From NCBI GenBank assembly GCA_029265335.1, contig JAJUJN010000025.1:1-12201 (forward strand): DNA of 12,201 bases. Direction: 5' to 3'. This stretch comes from Alcaligenaceae bacterium. Lineage in GTDB: Bacteria > Pseudomonadota > Gammaproteobacteria > Burkholderiales > Burkholderiaceae_B. Under the pieces are notes generated by a model. The model was not told the DNA's origin. It did no database searches and was given only the letters and a program-made list of their open reading frames with translations. Shown here in pieces: positions 1 to 6,227 of this stretch; within the stretch, counting starts at the first letter, position 1, and every line of letters begins with the position of its first letter. Both the position numbers and the translations under genes were made by a program.

Positions 1-20
1 GCAACACGCGGATTCGACAT
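1..20 (-). CDS. Start of an unidentified gene downstream of the catalase (partial)
   Basis: Only the first six codons and two further bases lie inside the window (Met-Ser-Asn-Pro-Arg-Val), so the product cannot be named. The call rests on context. An ATG sits six bases after AGGAGG, a near-ideal ribosome binding site, and that site begins directly after the TAA stop of the catalase on the same strand. The 12-base gap between stop and start indicates co-transcription with the catalase and probable translational coupling. The gene continues beyond the left edge. I infer a function linked to peroxide stress only from this arrangement. Confidence 0.6.
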
Positions 21-24
21 ACAC

Positions 25-32
25 CACCTCCT
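25..32 (-). promoter_or_regulatory. Strong ribosome binding site of the gene after the catalase
   Basis: Read on the minus strand this is AGGAGGTG, matching the anti-Shine-Dalgarno consensus over its full core. It lies between the catalase stop codon and the ATG at 20-18. It is stronger than the site in front of the catalase itself, so the second gene may be translated at least as well as the first. Confidence 0.65.
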
Positions 33-2105
33 TTAGGCACGTGGCCAGTAGCGCAGCGCCCGACATGCCATGACGAAACTATCGATCATGCGCTGATCGG
101 TGAGCGCGGCGCAGCCGTCATCCAGCATGCTACCGATACCTGCAGCATCCAATAAAGGCTTGGCGTCGGTTCCATAGCCCAGATACTTCTGGTGATAGAA
201 AGCGTCAGCCACGAATTGCAGCGCCGCGGGCATGGATTTGAGCGATGTGACCGCCTCGGCACTGGGCACCACGGCCACGGCATCAAAGAGCACCGACGGG
301 CCGCCGTCGATCTTCTCTTTGACCTTGCGAGTGCTGCCGTCGCTGAGTTTGATCTCGCCAGCGTGTGGTGCCACGAATTGGCACACGGCGCCTTCATTCT
401 GCGCAGCTTGCTCCAACGCCTGAATGAGGTCGGCGGAACTGCCATCGCTGGCCAGGATGCCCAGCTTGCGCCCTGCAAAAGTGCCTGGGTTGCGCTTGAG
501 AATGCTGAGCGCATCCGAGGGCGGCAGATCTTGCCTTACCGGTGACGCCGGCGGAATGGCCTCGGGCAAGGGATCAATACCCAGAATCTGCGCCACACTT
601 TGCGCAAGGTCTTCGTCGATATTGCGCAAGTGAGCCACCATTCGCTCACGAATGGCCACCGTTTCTACCTTGCTCAACTCAAATCCGAGCGCGTCGCGAA
701 TATGCGCCTGCTCATGCTTGGTCTGGCTGATATAGAACTGTCGAGCCTGGCTGTAATGATCGGCGAAGGAAGGCGAGCGCATGCGTTCTTTCATGCCTGC
801 CACGCTGGCGGGATAGCTTTTAAAACCCACATGCGGGCATTCACGCGGGCCTTCGCCCCAGCTGTTGGGCTCATAATTGGCGCGGCCTACCGGATTGCGT
901 GTGGCCATATGGCCATCCTGCATGAAATTCATCACCGGACACTTGGGTGCATTAATGGGCAAATGGGTGAAATTAGGGCTGCCCAGGCGTTTGAGTTGGG
1001 TGTCGAGGTAAGTGAAGTTGCGACCCTGCAGCAAGGGATCGTCGGTGTGATCGATGCCTTTCACAATATTCTGCGTGCAGAATGCCACCTGCTCGGTTTC
1101 AGCAAAGAAATTATCCACCACCCGATCGAGCACCAAACGGCCCACCACTCGCACTGGCACCTGCTCTTCGGGAATCAGCTTGGTGGAGTCCAGCACATCG
1201 AATTCGAATTTTTCGGCAAACTCTTCATCGAATATCTGCAAACCCAATTCCCATTCGGGGAAATCGCCACGCTGAATGGCGTCCCAGAGGTCTCGACGAT
1301 GGAAATCAGGGTCGGCGCCATTGATTTTGACGGCTTCAGGCCACAATACCGATTGCAAACCCAGCTTCGGCTTCCAGTGGAATTTCACGAAAGTGGATTT
1401 ACCCTCGGCATTCACCATCCGAAAGGTATGCACGCCAAACCCTTCCATGAAGCGGAAGGATCGCGGAATGGCGCGATCGGACATGATCCACATCACCATA
1501 TGCATGCTGTCGGGCATGAGCGAAATGAAATCCCAGAAGTTATCGTGAGCCGTTTGTGCCTGCGGAAAGGCACGATCGGGCTCATCTTTGGCAGCGTGCA
1601 CCAAATCGGGAAACTTCATTGGGTCTTGGATGAAAAATACGGGGATGTTGTTGCCCACAATATCCCAGTTGCCTTGCTGGGTGTAGAGCTTCACAGCAAA
1701 GCCCCGCACATCGCGGGCCAGATCCATCGAACCCTTGTTGCCCGCCACCGTGGAGAATCGCACAAAAGCAGGAGTGCGCTCGCCCTTGCGCTGAAAGATG
1801 TCAGCGCAGGTGATGTCTTCCAGCGTTTCCAGCGTTTCGAAGTAGCCGTGAGCACCGTAGCCACGTGCGTGCACCACGCGTTCGGGAATGCGCTCGTGGT
1901 CGAAATGAAAAAGCTTCTCGCGAAAGATGTGATCCTCAAGGAGCATAGGCCCTCGGGCGTCGACCTTGAGTGAGTTCTGGTTATCCGCCACGGGTGCGCC
2001 CTGCGGCGTGGTGATACGACCGTGGGTTTCGCCCGCTTGCTGATGAGTTTCGCCCGCTTCACCGGTAACGGTAGGGGAATGGGGACAAGAACTTGACTTC
2101 GCCAT
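33..2105 (-). CDS. katE: Large-subunit monofunctional haem catalase, HPII/KatE type (690 aa)
   Basis: Breaks hydrogen peroxide down to water and oxygen in the cytoplasm, using haem. The start chosen is the ATG at 2105, seven bases after GGAG; an upstream in-frame start at 2174 would add 23 residues but has no better site. Residues about 50-485 are the catalase core. Distal His79 lies in the VVHARG motif, Ser118 in FST, Asn152 in VGNN, and the proximal haem-ligand Tyr366 in FTYLDTQ. Their spacing equals that of E. coli HPII (His128, Asn201, Tyr415). Residues about 545-682 form the extra C-terminal DJ-1/class I amidotransferase-like domain that defines large-subunit catalases. The length is somewhat below the 753 residues of E. 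coli HPII. The HPII crosslinking His392 is replaced by Cys343. The family is certain; the symbol is by similarity to katE. Confidence 0.96.
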   Translation of the reverse strand: MAKSSSCPHSPTVTGEAGETHQQAGETHGRITTPQGAPVADNQNSLKVDARGPMLLEDHIFREKLFHFDHERIPERVVHARGYGAHGYFETLETLEDITCADIFQRKGERTPAFVRFSTVAGNKGSMDLARDVRGFAVKLYTQQGNWDIVGNNIPVFFIQDPMKFPDLVHAAKDEPDRAFPQAQTAHDNFWDFISLMPDSMHMVMWIMSDRAIPRSFRFMEGFGVHTFRMVNAEGKSTFVKFHWKPKLGLQSVLWPEAVKINGADPDFHRRDLWDAIQRGDFPEWELGLQIFDEEFAEKFEFDVLDSTKLIPEEQVPVRVVGRLVLDRVVDNFFAETEQVAFCTQNIVKGIDHTDDPLLQGRNFTYLDTQLKRLGSPNFTHLPINAPKCPVMNFMQDGHMATRNPVGRANYEPNSWGEGPRECPHVGFKSYPASVAGMKERMRSPSFADHYSQARQFYISQTKHEQAHIRDALGFELSKVETVAIRERMVAHLRNIDEDLAQSVAQILGIDPLPEAIPPASPVRQDLPPSDALSILKRNPGTFAGRKLGILASDGSSADLIQALEQAAQNEGAVCQFVAPHAGEIKLSDGSTRKVKEKIDGGPSVLFDAVAVVPSAEAVTSLKSMPAALQFVADAFYHQKYLGYGTDAKPLLDAAGIGSMLDDGCAALTDQRMIDSFVMACRALRYWPRA
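2026..2059. repeat. Two 13-base direct repeats in the catalase N-terminus
   Basis: GTTTCGCCCGCTT occurs at 2026-2038 and again at 2047-2059, a 21-base period, so reading frame is kept. It encodes a repeated AGETH segment (AGETHQQ then AGETHGR) at about residues 17-29 of the catalase, in the poorly conserved N-terminal arm. It probably arose by slippage or a small duplication. No function is implied. Confidence 0.7.
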
Positions 2106-2185
2106 GCTGTTTCTCCGTGGTTTGAACAACAACAATTCCCCGTCATCTTGCCGGGGCGCGTTCGGCGACGTCAATCAGTGAGGCG

Positions 2186-2202
2186 CCAATTCAAGCAATT
2201 GG
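2186..2202. repeat. Perfect inverted repeat, possible operator of the catalase
   Basis: CCAATT, five bases, AATTGG. This dyad is of the size bound by a dimeric regulator. It lies about 80-100 bases before the catalase start codon and just downstream of the candidate catalase promoter, around the predicted transcription start. No particular regulator is recognised from it. Confidence 0.35.
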
Positions 2203-2237
2203 TTGTTAATGATGAAGTTCATTTACAGGATTGTCAT
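2202..2237 (-). promoter_or_regulatory. Candidate sigma-70 promoter of the catalase
   Basis: On the minus strand ATGACA (2237-2232; five of six match TTGACA) is followed after 17 bases by CATCAT (2214-2209; four of six match TATAAT). Transcription would start near 2202, about 97 bases before the ATG. The spacing is ideal but the -10 element is weak, and no other evidence supports it. Confidence 0.3.
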
Positions 2238-2239
2238 TC

Positions 2240-2254
2240 CATGCCTACAGCATG
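2240..2254. repeat. Perfect inverted repeat just upstream of the candidate catalase promoter
   Basis: CATGC, five bases, GCATG. On the minus strand it ends three bases before the candidate -35 element, where activators commonly bind. The sequence differs from the CCAATT dyad at 2186-2202, so the two would not obviously bind the same regulator. Confidence 0.3.
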
Positions 2255-2466
2255 TGGTCGTTGGCCTACACGCGGATCGTCCGTCGCCGACAAAATGGGT
2301 ATATCTCGAAACACAAAGCCATTCGTACTTGTCTTCGAGAGGCTTTCACAGTTCTCCTTAATGACTTTTCAGCAAGCGCAGGGGTTTTCAATTAAGGGCA
2401 AGGAATCACTCCACTTCTATAGGCTCCCATCCAAGGCACGAATAATCCGGAAAACCCGTGAAGTTT

Positions 2467-2508
2467 CGCCGCGTTGAAAAATAGCGGCGCCGCCTGGGTT
2501 TCCCCAGG
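2467..2508. repeat. Two adjacent short hairpins in the intergenic region
   Basis: The first is CGCCGC (2467-2472) pairing with GCGGCG (2484-2489) across an 11-base A-rich loop. The second is CCTGGG (2493-2498) pairing with CCCAGG (2503-2508) across four bases. Neither is followed by a T run on either strand, so they are not convincing terminators. They may be RNA structure in a long leader, or chance. Confidence 0.35.
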
Positions 2509-2591
2509 AGACCCTACCTCAACCCACTTGCGAATCAGACTCGCCCTACAAGCACTGACGCACTTCTCTGACCGCCGCGGGCCTGCGGACT

Positions 2592-2607
2592 TGGCATTCT
2601 GTCAGCA
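2592..2607 (+). promoter_or_regulatory. Candidate sigma-54 promoter of the PRC-barrel gene
   Basis: TGGCAT, five bases, CAGCA resembles the sigma-54 consensus TGGCAC-N5-TTGCA. The -24 element matches at five of six bases. The -12 element matches only at GCA, but with the invariant GG and GC at the required spacing. Transcription would start near 2618, 40 bases before the ATG. No convincing sigma-70 promoter was seen nearby. A chance match is quite possible. Confidence 0.22.
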
Positions 2608-2657
2608 ATCGGCATCCACCCATGATGTCGGTGACAACCCTCACAAGGAGATAGACA

Positions 2658-3737
2658 ATGAAGATGCTGACAATTGCTGCTACGGTTCTCACCGCGTTCG
2701 CAGGCCATGCAAGTGCTCAAACTGCCGATACCACGGCGTTCCATACGGCCAACCAAGGCCAGGAGCTCCGCGCTTCGGAATTGATCGGTGAAGCCGTTCA
2801 CGTTCCCGCCAGCGCGGACAATGCCGACGAACGCTGGGAGTCTGTTGGCGATATCGGCGACCTGATTCTTTCGCGTGACGGCCAGGTTGGCGCCGTGTTG
2901 GTGGATGTTGGCGGCTTCCTGGGCGTTGGCGCTCGTGAAGTGGCCATCCGCATGGATCAACTCGATTTCATCCCCGAAGACGACCAACGCGCAGCAGCGC
3001 CGGCTACGGCAGATGGCGCCGCTCGCGACGCCCGCAGCCCAGCCAACCAGGGCGTAGTCGGTGCCAACGACCGCGATCGCAAGGCCGATTTGCCAGAAGA
3101 CTACCGCGTGGTGGTGCAGCTGAACCGCGAGGCACTCGAAAACGCGCCTGAATATCAAGACAGCCAACGCGCTCAGGCCCAAGCCGGTGCCACCGGCGCC
3201 GCGGGTGCTGCCGGAGCGGGTGCCGCTGCCCCAGCTCAACAACGCGCCGGGCAACAACCCGCTGGGCAACCTGCCGCAGGCCAACAAGGCACGGCCGACC
3301 GCGCTGCCGGTGGCAACGCGCAACGCGACCAAATCGCCGCCGAGCGCTCCGAACAGCATGCCGAGGAGCTGGCGCAACGCGAGCAACGCCGGGCCGATCA
3401 ACGCGCCCAACCCATGGCTAGCGACCAAGGTCGAGGTGCTGACGGCTATGTGCTGGCACCGGCCAATGAGCAAACCGCCGAAAACCTGCGCGGCGCCGAT
3501 GTTTGGGGAGCCGACAACGAGCAAATAGCCAAGGTGGCTGACCTTCGTCTGGATGACCAAGGTAGCGTCACCCACGTGTTGTTCGACGTGGGCGGCTTCC
3601 TGGGTATTGGCAGCCGCACTGTCGCCCTGCCCATGGAAGAAGTGGAAATCATGTGGAACGACGAAGACGGCGACGTCCGCGTGCATGTGCCCATGAGCGA
3701 GGAAGAGCTCAAGGCTCTGCCCGCCCATGAAGAGTAA
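2658..3737 (+). CDS. Exported protein with two PRC-barrel domains (359 aa)
   Basis: The start ATG follows AAGGAG by seven bases. Residues 1-20 form a Sec-type signal peptide (KM, then a hydrophobic run, then ASA before Gln21), placing the mature protein in the periplasm or outside. Two PRC-barrel domains follow, at about residues 37-106 and 275-345. They share a near-identical core, VDVGGFLGVGAREVAI and FDVGGFLGIGSRTVAL, pointing to an internal duplication. They are joined by about 165 residues very rich in Ala, Gln and Gly, turning charged near 220-250 and probably flexible or coiled. PRC barrels are small beta folds found in RimM and the photosynthetic reaction-centre H subunit, where they mediate protein or RNA contacts. 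Exported versions have no assigned role, and none is claimed here. The gene stands alone, followed by its own terminator. Confidence 0.88.
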   Translation: MKMLTIAATVLTAFAGHASAQTADTTAFHTANQGQELRASELIGEAVHVPASADNADERWESVGDIGDLILSRDGQVGAVLVDVGGFLGVGAREVAIRMDQLDFIPEDDQRAAAPATADGAARDARSPANQGVVGANDRDRKADLPEDYRVVVQLNREALENAPEYQDSQRAQAQAGATGAAGAAGAGAAAPAQQRAGQQPAGQPAAGQQGTADRAAGGNAQRDQIAAERSEQHAEELAQREQRRADQRAQPMASDQGRGADGYVLAPANEQTAENLRGADVWGADNEQIAKVADLRLDDQGSVTHVLFDVGGFLGIGSRTVALPMEEVEIMWNDEDGDVRVHVPMSEEELKALPAHEE

Positions 3738-3749
3738 GAACGACCGTTA

Positions 3750-3772
3750 CCAGTGACCGAAAAGTCACCTGG
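3750..3772 (+). repeat. Hairpin in the 3' untranslated region of the PRC-barrel gene
   Basis: CCA-GTGAC pairs with GTCAC-C-TGG around a CGAAAA loop, with one bulged C on the right arm. It lies 13 bases after the stop codon and 8 bases before the intrinsic terminator. It may protect the transcript end from nucleases. Confidence 0.4.
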
Positions 3773-3779
3773 GTATGTC

Positions 3780-3812
3780 AATGCCCGGCTCCCTGCGGGC
3801 CGGGCATTTTTG
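3780..3812 (+). terminator. Intrinsic terminator of the PRC-barrel gene
   Basis: A perfect 10-base-pair stem, AATGCCCGGC (3780-3789) with GCCGGGCATT (3799-3808), closes a nine-base loop and runs into TTTTT ending at 3811. This is a classic Rho-independent terminator for plus-strand transcription. It isolates the PRC-barrel gene from the ExoD gene 40 bases further on, which must therefore have its own promoter or depend on read-through. Confidence 0.9.
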
Positions 3813-3851
3813 TTGACATCCACTGCGTGACGCAGCTTTCGGAGAACGGCC

Positions 3852-4487
3852 GTGCGCCCAAAAACAACTGCTGGCAAGTTGCCAGCGACGCCCCCCGACG
3901 ACGTGAGAGACCTCGAAGCCTTGCTCGAGCATCTCGACGAAGCCGCGCGACGCGAAAACCATCACTTGACGGTGGCCGATCTGCTTGCCGCCGTGGGGGC
4001 ACGTTCATTCTCGCCCATTCTGTTGCTCTCGGGCACCCTGGTGACTTCGCCGCTCAGCGGCATTCCCGCCATGCCCACTGCCACTGCCTGTGTCGTGTTC
4101 CTAGTGTCGATTCAATTGTTGTGCGGCCGGCGCGATTTTTGGTTGCCGGGCTGGCTATTGCGCCTGCACGTTGGCAACCAGGGTCTGCAAACCGCGGTGA
4201 AATGGTTGCGGCGGCCAGCCCGCTTTGTGGATTACTTCATCCAGCCTCGGCTGGGTTGGTTGGTGCGTGGCATAGCCACTCGATTGATCGCCCTGCTCTG
4301 CCTGTTTGTGGCGGCCCTGATGCCGCTGATGGAATTCATTCCATTTTCATCCACGGTGGCGGGCGCCGCACTTACCGCATTTGGCCTGGCCTTGGTATCT
4401 AACGATGGTCTGTTTGCTTTGCTGGCCTACGCTCTCGTTGGCGCAACAATCGGCGTGGTCGTTTACGGGCATCAGCACCTCTTTTGA
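3852..4487 (+). CDS. ExoD-family membrane protein (211 aa)
   Basis: An integral inner-membrane protein of the ExoD family, named after a rhizobial gene needed for normal exopolysaccharide production; its biochemical activity is unknown. The start is GTG at 3852, seven bases after GGAG. Residues 1-50 form a charged soluble N-terminus containing the typical helix about 18-47 (DLEALLEHLDEAAR, then LTVADLLAAVGAR). Hydrophobic segments follow at about 53-90, 141-161 and 165-206, with the family-like stretch SPLSGIPAMPT at 66-76 and EFIPFSS at 161-167. The length matches the family. It lies behind a terminator, so it is probably its own unit, and it converges on and overlaps the MgtC-like gene. No polysaccharide genes are nearby to support a role in capsule or slime. 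Confidence 0.87.
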   Translation: MRPKTTAGKLPATPPDDVRDLEALLEHLDEAARRENHHLTVADLLAAVGARSFSPILLLSGTLVTSPLSGIPAMPTATACVVFLVSIQLLCGRRDFWLPGWLLRLHVGNQGLQTAVKWLRRPARFVDYFIQPRLGWLVRGIATRLIALLCLFVAALMPLMEFIPFSSTVAGAALTAFGLALVSNDGLFALLAYALVGATIGVVVYGHQHLF

Positions 4488-4986
4488 CATGGCGCCGCTC
4501 ATTCTTCGACCCCTCTTGCGCAGCTTGCCCCGTATCGACTGCGGTGGCCTTGCGATTACCGGGAACCCAGCGCTCCATGCCACGCACCACGGTCACGATG
4601 ATCACGCCGAAGGCCATACCGGCTATCACCAGGGAGTATTGCCCTATCCCGGCAGCGATGCCCACCGCCGCCGCCAGCCAGACGTTGGCGGCCGACGTGA
4701 GGTTGTGAACAGTGCCACGCGCAAAAAAGATAGTGCCCGCAGCCACAAAACCCACCGCTTGCGCCAGGCCTTGCACCACGCGCAGCGGGTCCACACTGGT
4801 GTCACCCGCGGCCAGAAGGTCGGCATGCACCATGAAGGCCGACACGGTGATCAAACCGGAACTGAGGGCCACCAGGGCGTGGGTACGCACACCCGCGGCA
4901 ATGCCCCGCATCTCGCGATCGAGTCCCAGAATGATGCCGGCCAGAGTGGCAACGCTCAGTCGAATGAGGATTTCTTGGAGTTCCAT
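4399..4986 (-). CDS. MgtC/SapB-family membrane protein (195 aa)
   Basis: An inner-membrane protein of the MgtC/SapB family. Salmonella MgtC inhibits the F-type ATP synthase and aids survival at low magnesium and inside macrophages; most homologues are uncharacterised. The start chosen is ATG at 4986, preceded by a weak GAGAG; an in-frame TTG at 5055 would add 23 unconserved residues. Four or five membrane helices lie in residues about 5-140. Two signatures show: GLDREMRGIAAGVRTH (21-36) and GTIFFARGTVHNLTSAANVW (84-103). Residues about 145-195 form an unusual soluble tail, strongly basic at 161-195. Its last 29 residues are encoded opposite the end of the ExoD gene, so the tail may reflect loss of an earlier stop codon. 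No magnesium transporter gene adjoins it. Confidence 0.88.
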   Translation of the reverse strand: MELQEILIRLSVATLAGIILGLDREMRGIAAGVRTHALVALSSGLITVSAFMVHADLLAAGDTSVDPLRVVQGLAQAVGFVAAGTIFFARGTVHNLTSAANVWLAAAVGIAAGIGQYSLVIAGMAFGVIIVTVVRGMERWVPGNRKATAVDTGQAAQEGSKNERRHVKRGADARKRPRRLLRQRERRPAKQTDHR

Positions 4987-5066
4987 CAACAGCTCTCGGC
5001 AGAATGGCCACGGGAGGTCAAACGCAGCAGCACCACAGATAGCGCGCTGTCGCAAGGCGAAGGCAG

Positions 5067-5072
5067 ATTATG
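5067..5072 (-). promoter_or_regulatory. Candidate -10 element for the MgtC-family gene
   Basis: On the minus strand this reads CATAAT, five of six matches to TATAAT, about 80 bases before the ATG at 4986. The hexamer 17 bases upstream (TCGCAA) matches TTGACA at only three positions, so an activator or another sigma factor might be needed. The leader of about 75 bases shows no strong structure. Confidence 0.25.
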
Positions 5073-5138
5073 CCTGTCCACCAATCGGCTTGCGACGTTT
5101 CAGTGGAACTCTTTGTTGGTAAGTCGTCACAACCAGTG

Positions 5139-5160
5139 TGCCGACTCATTTCAGTCGGTA
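5139..5160 (+). repeat. Hairpin in the intergenic region ahead of the HemJ/CopD-like gene
   Basis: CCGACT (5141-5146) pairs perfectly with AGTCGG (5153-5158) around CATTTC. A G-T and a T-A pair lengthen the stem to eight. It lies about 95 bases before the GTG start at 5253 and about 155 bases upstream of the divergent MgtC-family start. It could be a leader structure or an operator; there is no T run. Confidence 0.35.
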
Positions 5161-5252
5161 AGCTGGAGCCCAGGCGAGTGGCAATCGGCACGCTTGCGGC
5201 GCTGCCCACCGCAATCGCAACCGCTACTTTGCGCAACGAAGGAGAACCACCC

Positions 5253-5708
5253 GTGATCTGGTTGCTCGCTTTACACATCATCGCTTTGCTGGTCTGGGCA
5301 GCATGCCTGCTGTATTTGCCCTCGCAAATCCGTTTGGCAAGCGCGGCTGGCGACACACTGACGATGCCCTCGTCGGAATACCCCTCACTCACTCGCTTCA
5401 TCTACACGCATGTGGCCACGCCCGCGGCGCTCCTGGCCATTGCGGCCGGCACTCTGGTGTTTGTGGCACATCAGATCGTGGCCTTGTGGCTGGTGGCCAA
5501 ACTCACGCTGGTGGTGCTGTTGGTGGGCCTGCACGCGAGCCTGGGATTGCTGGTGCTGCGCTCGGAGCGCGGCGAAACCCATCGCTTGCCACAGGCCACG
5601 CTGGCCGCACAAGTGGTTGCGGTGGTGTTGATGGTGGGCATTGTGTGGCTGGTGCTGGCCAAGCCGCAAAGCCTGGGCGGGTTGCCCGGGCTGCATTGGA
5701 TTGGGTGA
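5253..5708 (+). CDS. Small four-helix HemJ/CopD-like membrane protein (151 aa)
   Basis: The start is GTG at 5253, seven bases after GAAGGAGAA; an earlier in-frame start at 5070 would add 61 residues of non-membrane, unconserved sequence. Four membrane helices lie at about 2-22, 54-72, 78-102 and 117-137. The pattern fits the HemJ/CopD superfamily: LHII then W and LLYLP in helix 1 (His8), WLVAKL with Lys83 and GLHASLG with His94 in helix 3, and VLAKP with Lys137 closing helix 4. True HemJ, a protoporphyrinogen IX oxidase in haem synthesis, has RLFVYH after LLYLP; this protein does not. I therefore assign the superfamily only, with haem or copper handling as the possible role. It lies beside a haem-copper oxidase cluster and converges with the DUF2231 gene, with 38 bases between their stop codons and no clear terminator. 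Confidence 0.72.
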   Translation: MIWLLALHIIALLVWAACLLYLPSQIRLASAAGDTLTMPSSEYPSLTRFIYTHVATPAALLAIAAGTLVFVAHQIVALWLVAKLTLVVLLVGLHASLGLLVLRSERGETHRLPQATLAAQVVAVVLMVGIVWLVLAKPQSLGGLPGLHWIG

Positions 5709-5746
5709 AGTGCCACGTGGCCTGGGCGGCGGCGCAAGCGCACGGA

Positions 5747-6226
5747 TCAGGGCAGTTGCTGGCGCTCTTCGATCGACTCTACGTGCACCCCCACTCCGTA
5801 TTCGTAGACCAGCTGAGCGCCGAGGTAGGCCGTGATGGTAATGAGCGAACCGGTAAGCACCGAAAGATACAACCCCCAAGGCAGGAGCAGCGCTTCAGCG
5901 TCGTTCCAACGCAGCACAAAATTCATGGCTGCCAGCGACAGCAGCATGACGGCGAGGATGGCGTGGGCCCAGGCGGTCACCAGACGCCGGATACGCCGCA
6001 CCAGCAGCAAATCGAGCAAGCCTGCCATGCCCGACAACAAGCCCCCAATGGCGCCGATACCGGCCAACCACAGGCTGGCACGCGCAAAGAAGGCATCGCG
6101 CGTTAAGGCGTAACCGACATCACTGCCCAGCAGCAGGATGAGCGCCGCCACGGGGAAATGGATCATCGCCGGGTGCACCGGGTGCCCGAAGATGGAAACA
6201 CGACTTTCGATAGGAGCGATAGGCAT
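5747..6226 (-). CDS. DUF2231-family membrane protein (159 aa)
   Basis: A membrane protein of unknown function. The DUF2231 signature GHPVHPAMIHFPVA is at residues 14-27, with three His that could bind a metal or haem. About four membrane helices follow (roughly 21-43, 54-76, 89-107 and 118-142), with a further His in AHA near residue 90 and a short cytoplasmic-like tail rich in Glu and Gln. Members often lie next to cytochrome c oxidase genes, as here, which suggests a part in oxidase assembly or electron transfer; this is inference. The start chosen is ATG at 6226. A GTG at 6259 would add 11 residues and overlap the subunit II gene. Neither has a convincing ribosome binding site, so the gene may be leaderless or weakly translated. 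Confidence 0.8.
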   Translation of the reverse strand: MPIAPIESRVSIFGHPVHPAMIHFPVAALILLLGSDVGYALTRDAFFARASLWLAGIGAIGGLLSGMAGLLDLLLVRRIRRLVTAWAHAILAVMLLSLAAMNFVLRWNDAEALLLPWGLYLSVLTGSLITITAYLGAQLVYEYGVGVHVESIEERQQLP

Positions 6227-6227
6227 G
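6224..6227. other. Shared CATG: overlapping start codons of two divergent genes
   Basis: The four bases CATG contain the ATG of the oxidase subunit II gene on the plus strand (6225-6227) and the preferred ATG of the DUF2231 gene on the minus strand (6226-6224). The subunit II ribosome binding site AGGAG at 6212-6216 therefore lies inside the DUF2231 coding sequence, and any promoter or leader of DUF2231 lies inside the subunit II coding sequence. The plus-strand start is well supported; the minus-strand start is less so. Confidence 0.55.

Larger units (their letters stand above)
2106..2657. other. Long divergent intergenic region without a recognisable gene
   Basis: This region lies between the catalase (leftward) and the PRC-barrel gene (rightward). 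The part from about 2200 to 2460 is visibly richer in A and T than the flanking genes. Open frames exist here (for example 2148-2477), but none has a recognisable product or ribosome binding site. The region holds four short dyads and candidate promoters, listed separately. A small RNA cannot be excluded, but no hairpin followed by a T run supports one. Confidence 0.6.

Noticed and set aside
600..1973. Long plus-strand open frame (457 codons) opposite the catalase
   Set aside because: It lies wholly antisense to a clear catalase whose catalytic residues are all in the other frame. The product is rich in His and low-information sequence and resembles no family, as expected from GC-rich antisense reading.
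2148..2477. Possible small gene of 109 codons in the intergenic region
   Set aside because: Its start lies inside the catalase leader, it has no ribosome binding site, and the translation shows no family or composition typical of a real protein.
2535..3728. Long minus-strand open frame (397 codons) opposite the PRC-barrel gene
   Set aside because: The plus-strand gene has a signal peptide, a good ribosome binding site, two domains and a terminator, while this frame has none of these.
4381..5256. Plus-strand frame of 291 codons across the MgtC-family gene
   Set aside because: It is antisense to a clear MgtC-family protein and its product is His-rich with no domain.
5712..5721. Ten-base palindrome GCCACGTGGC between the converging CopD-like and DUF2231 genes
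   Set aside because: There is no loop and no T run, so it is not a terminator. A palindrome of this size is expected by chance in GC-rich DNA, and no binding protein is suggested.
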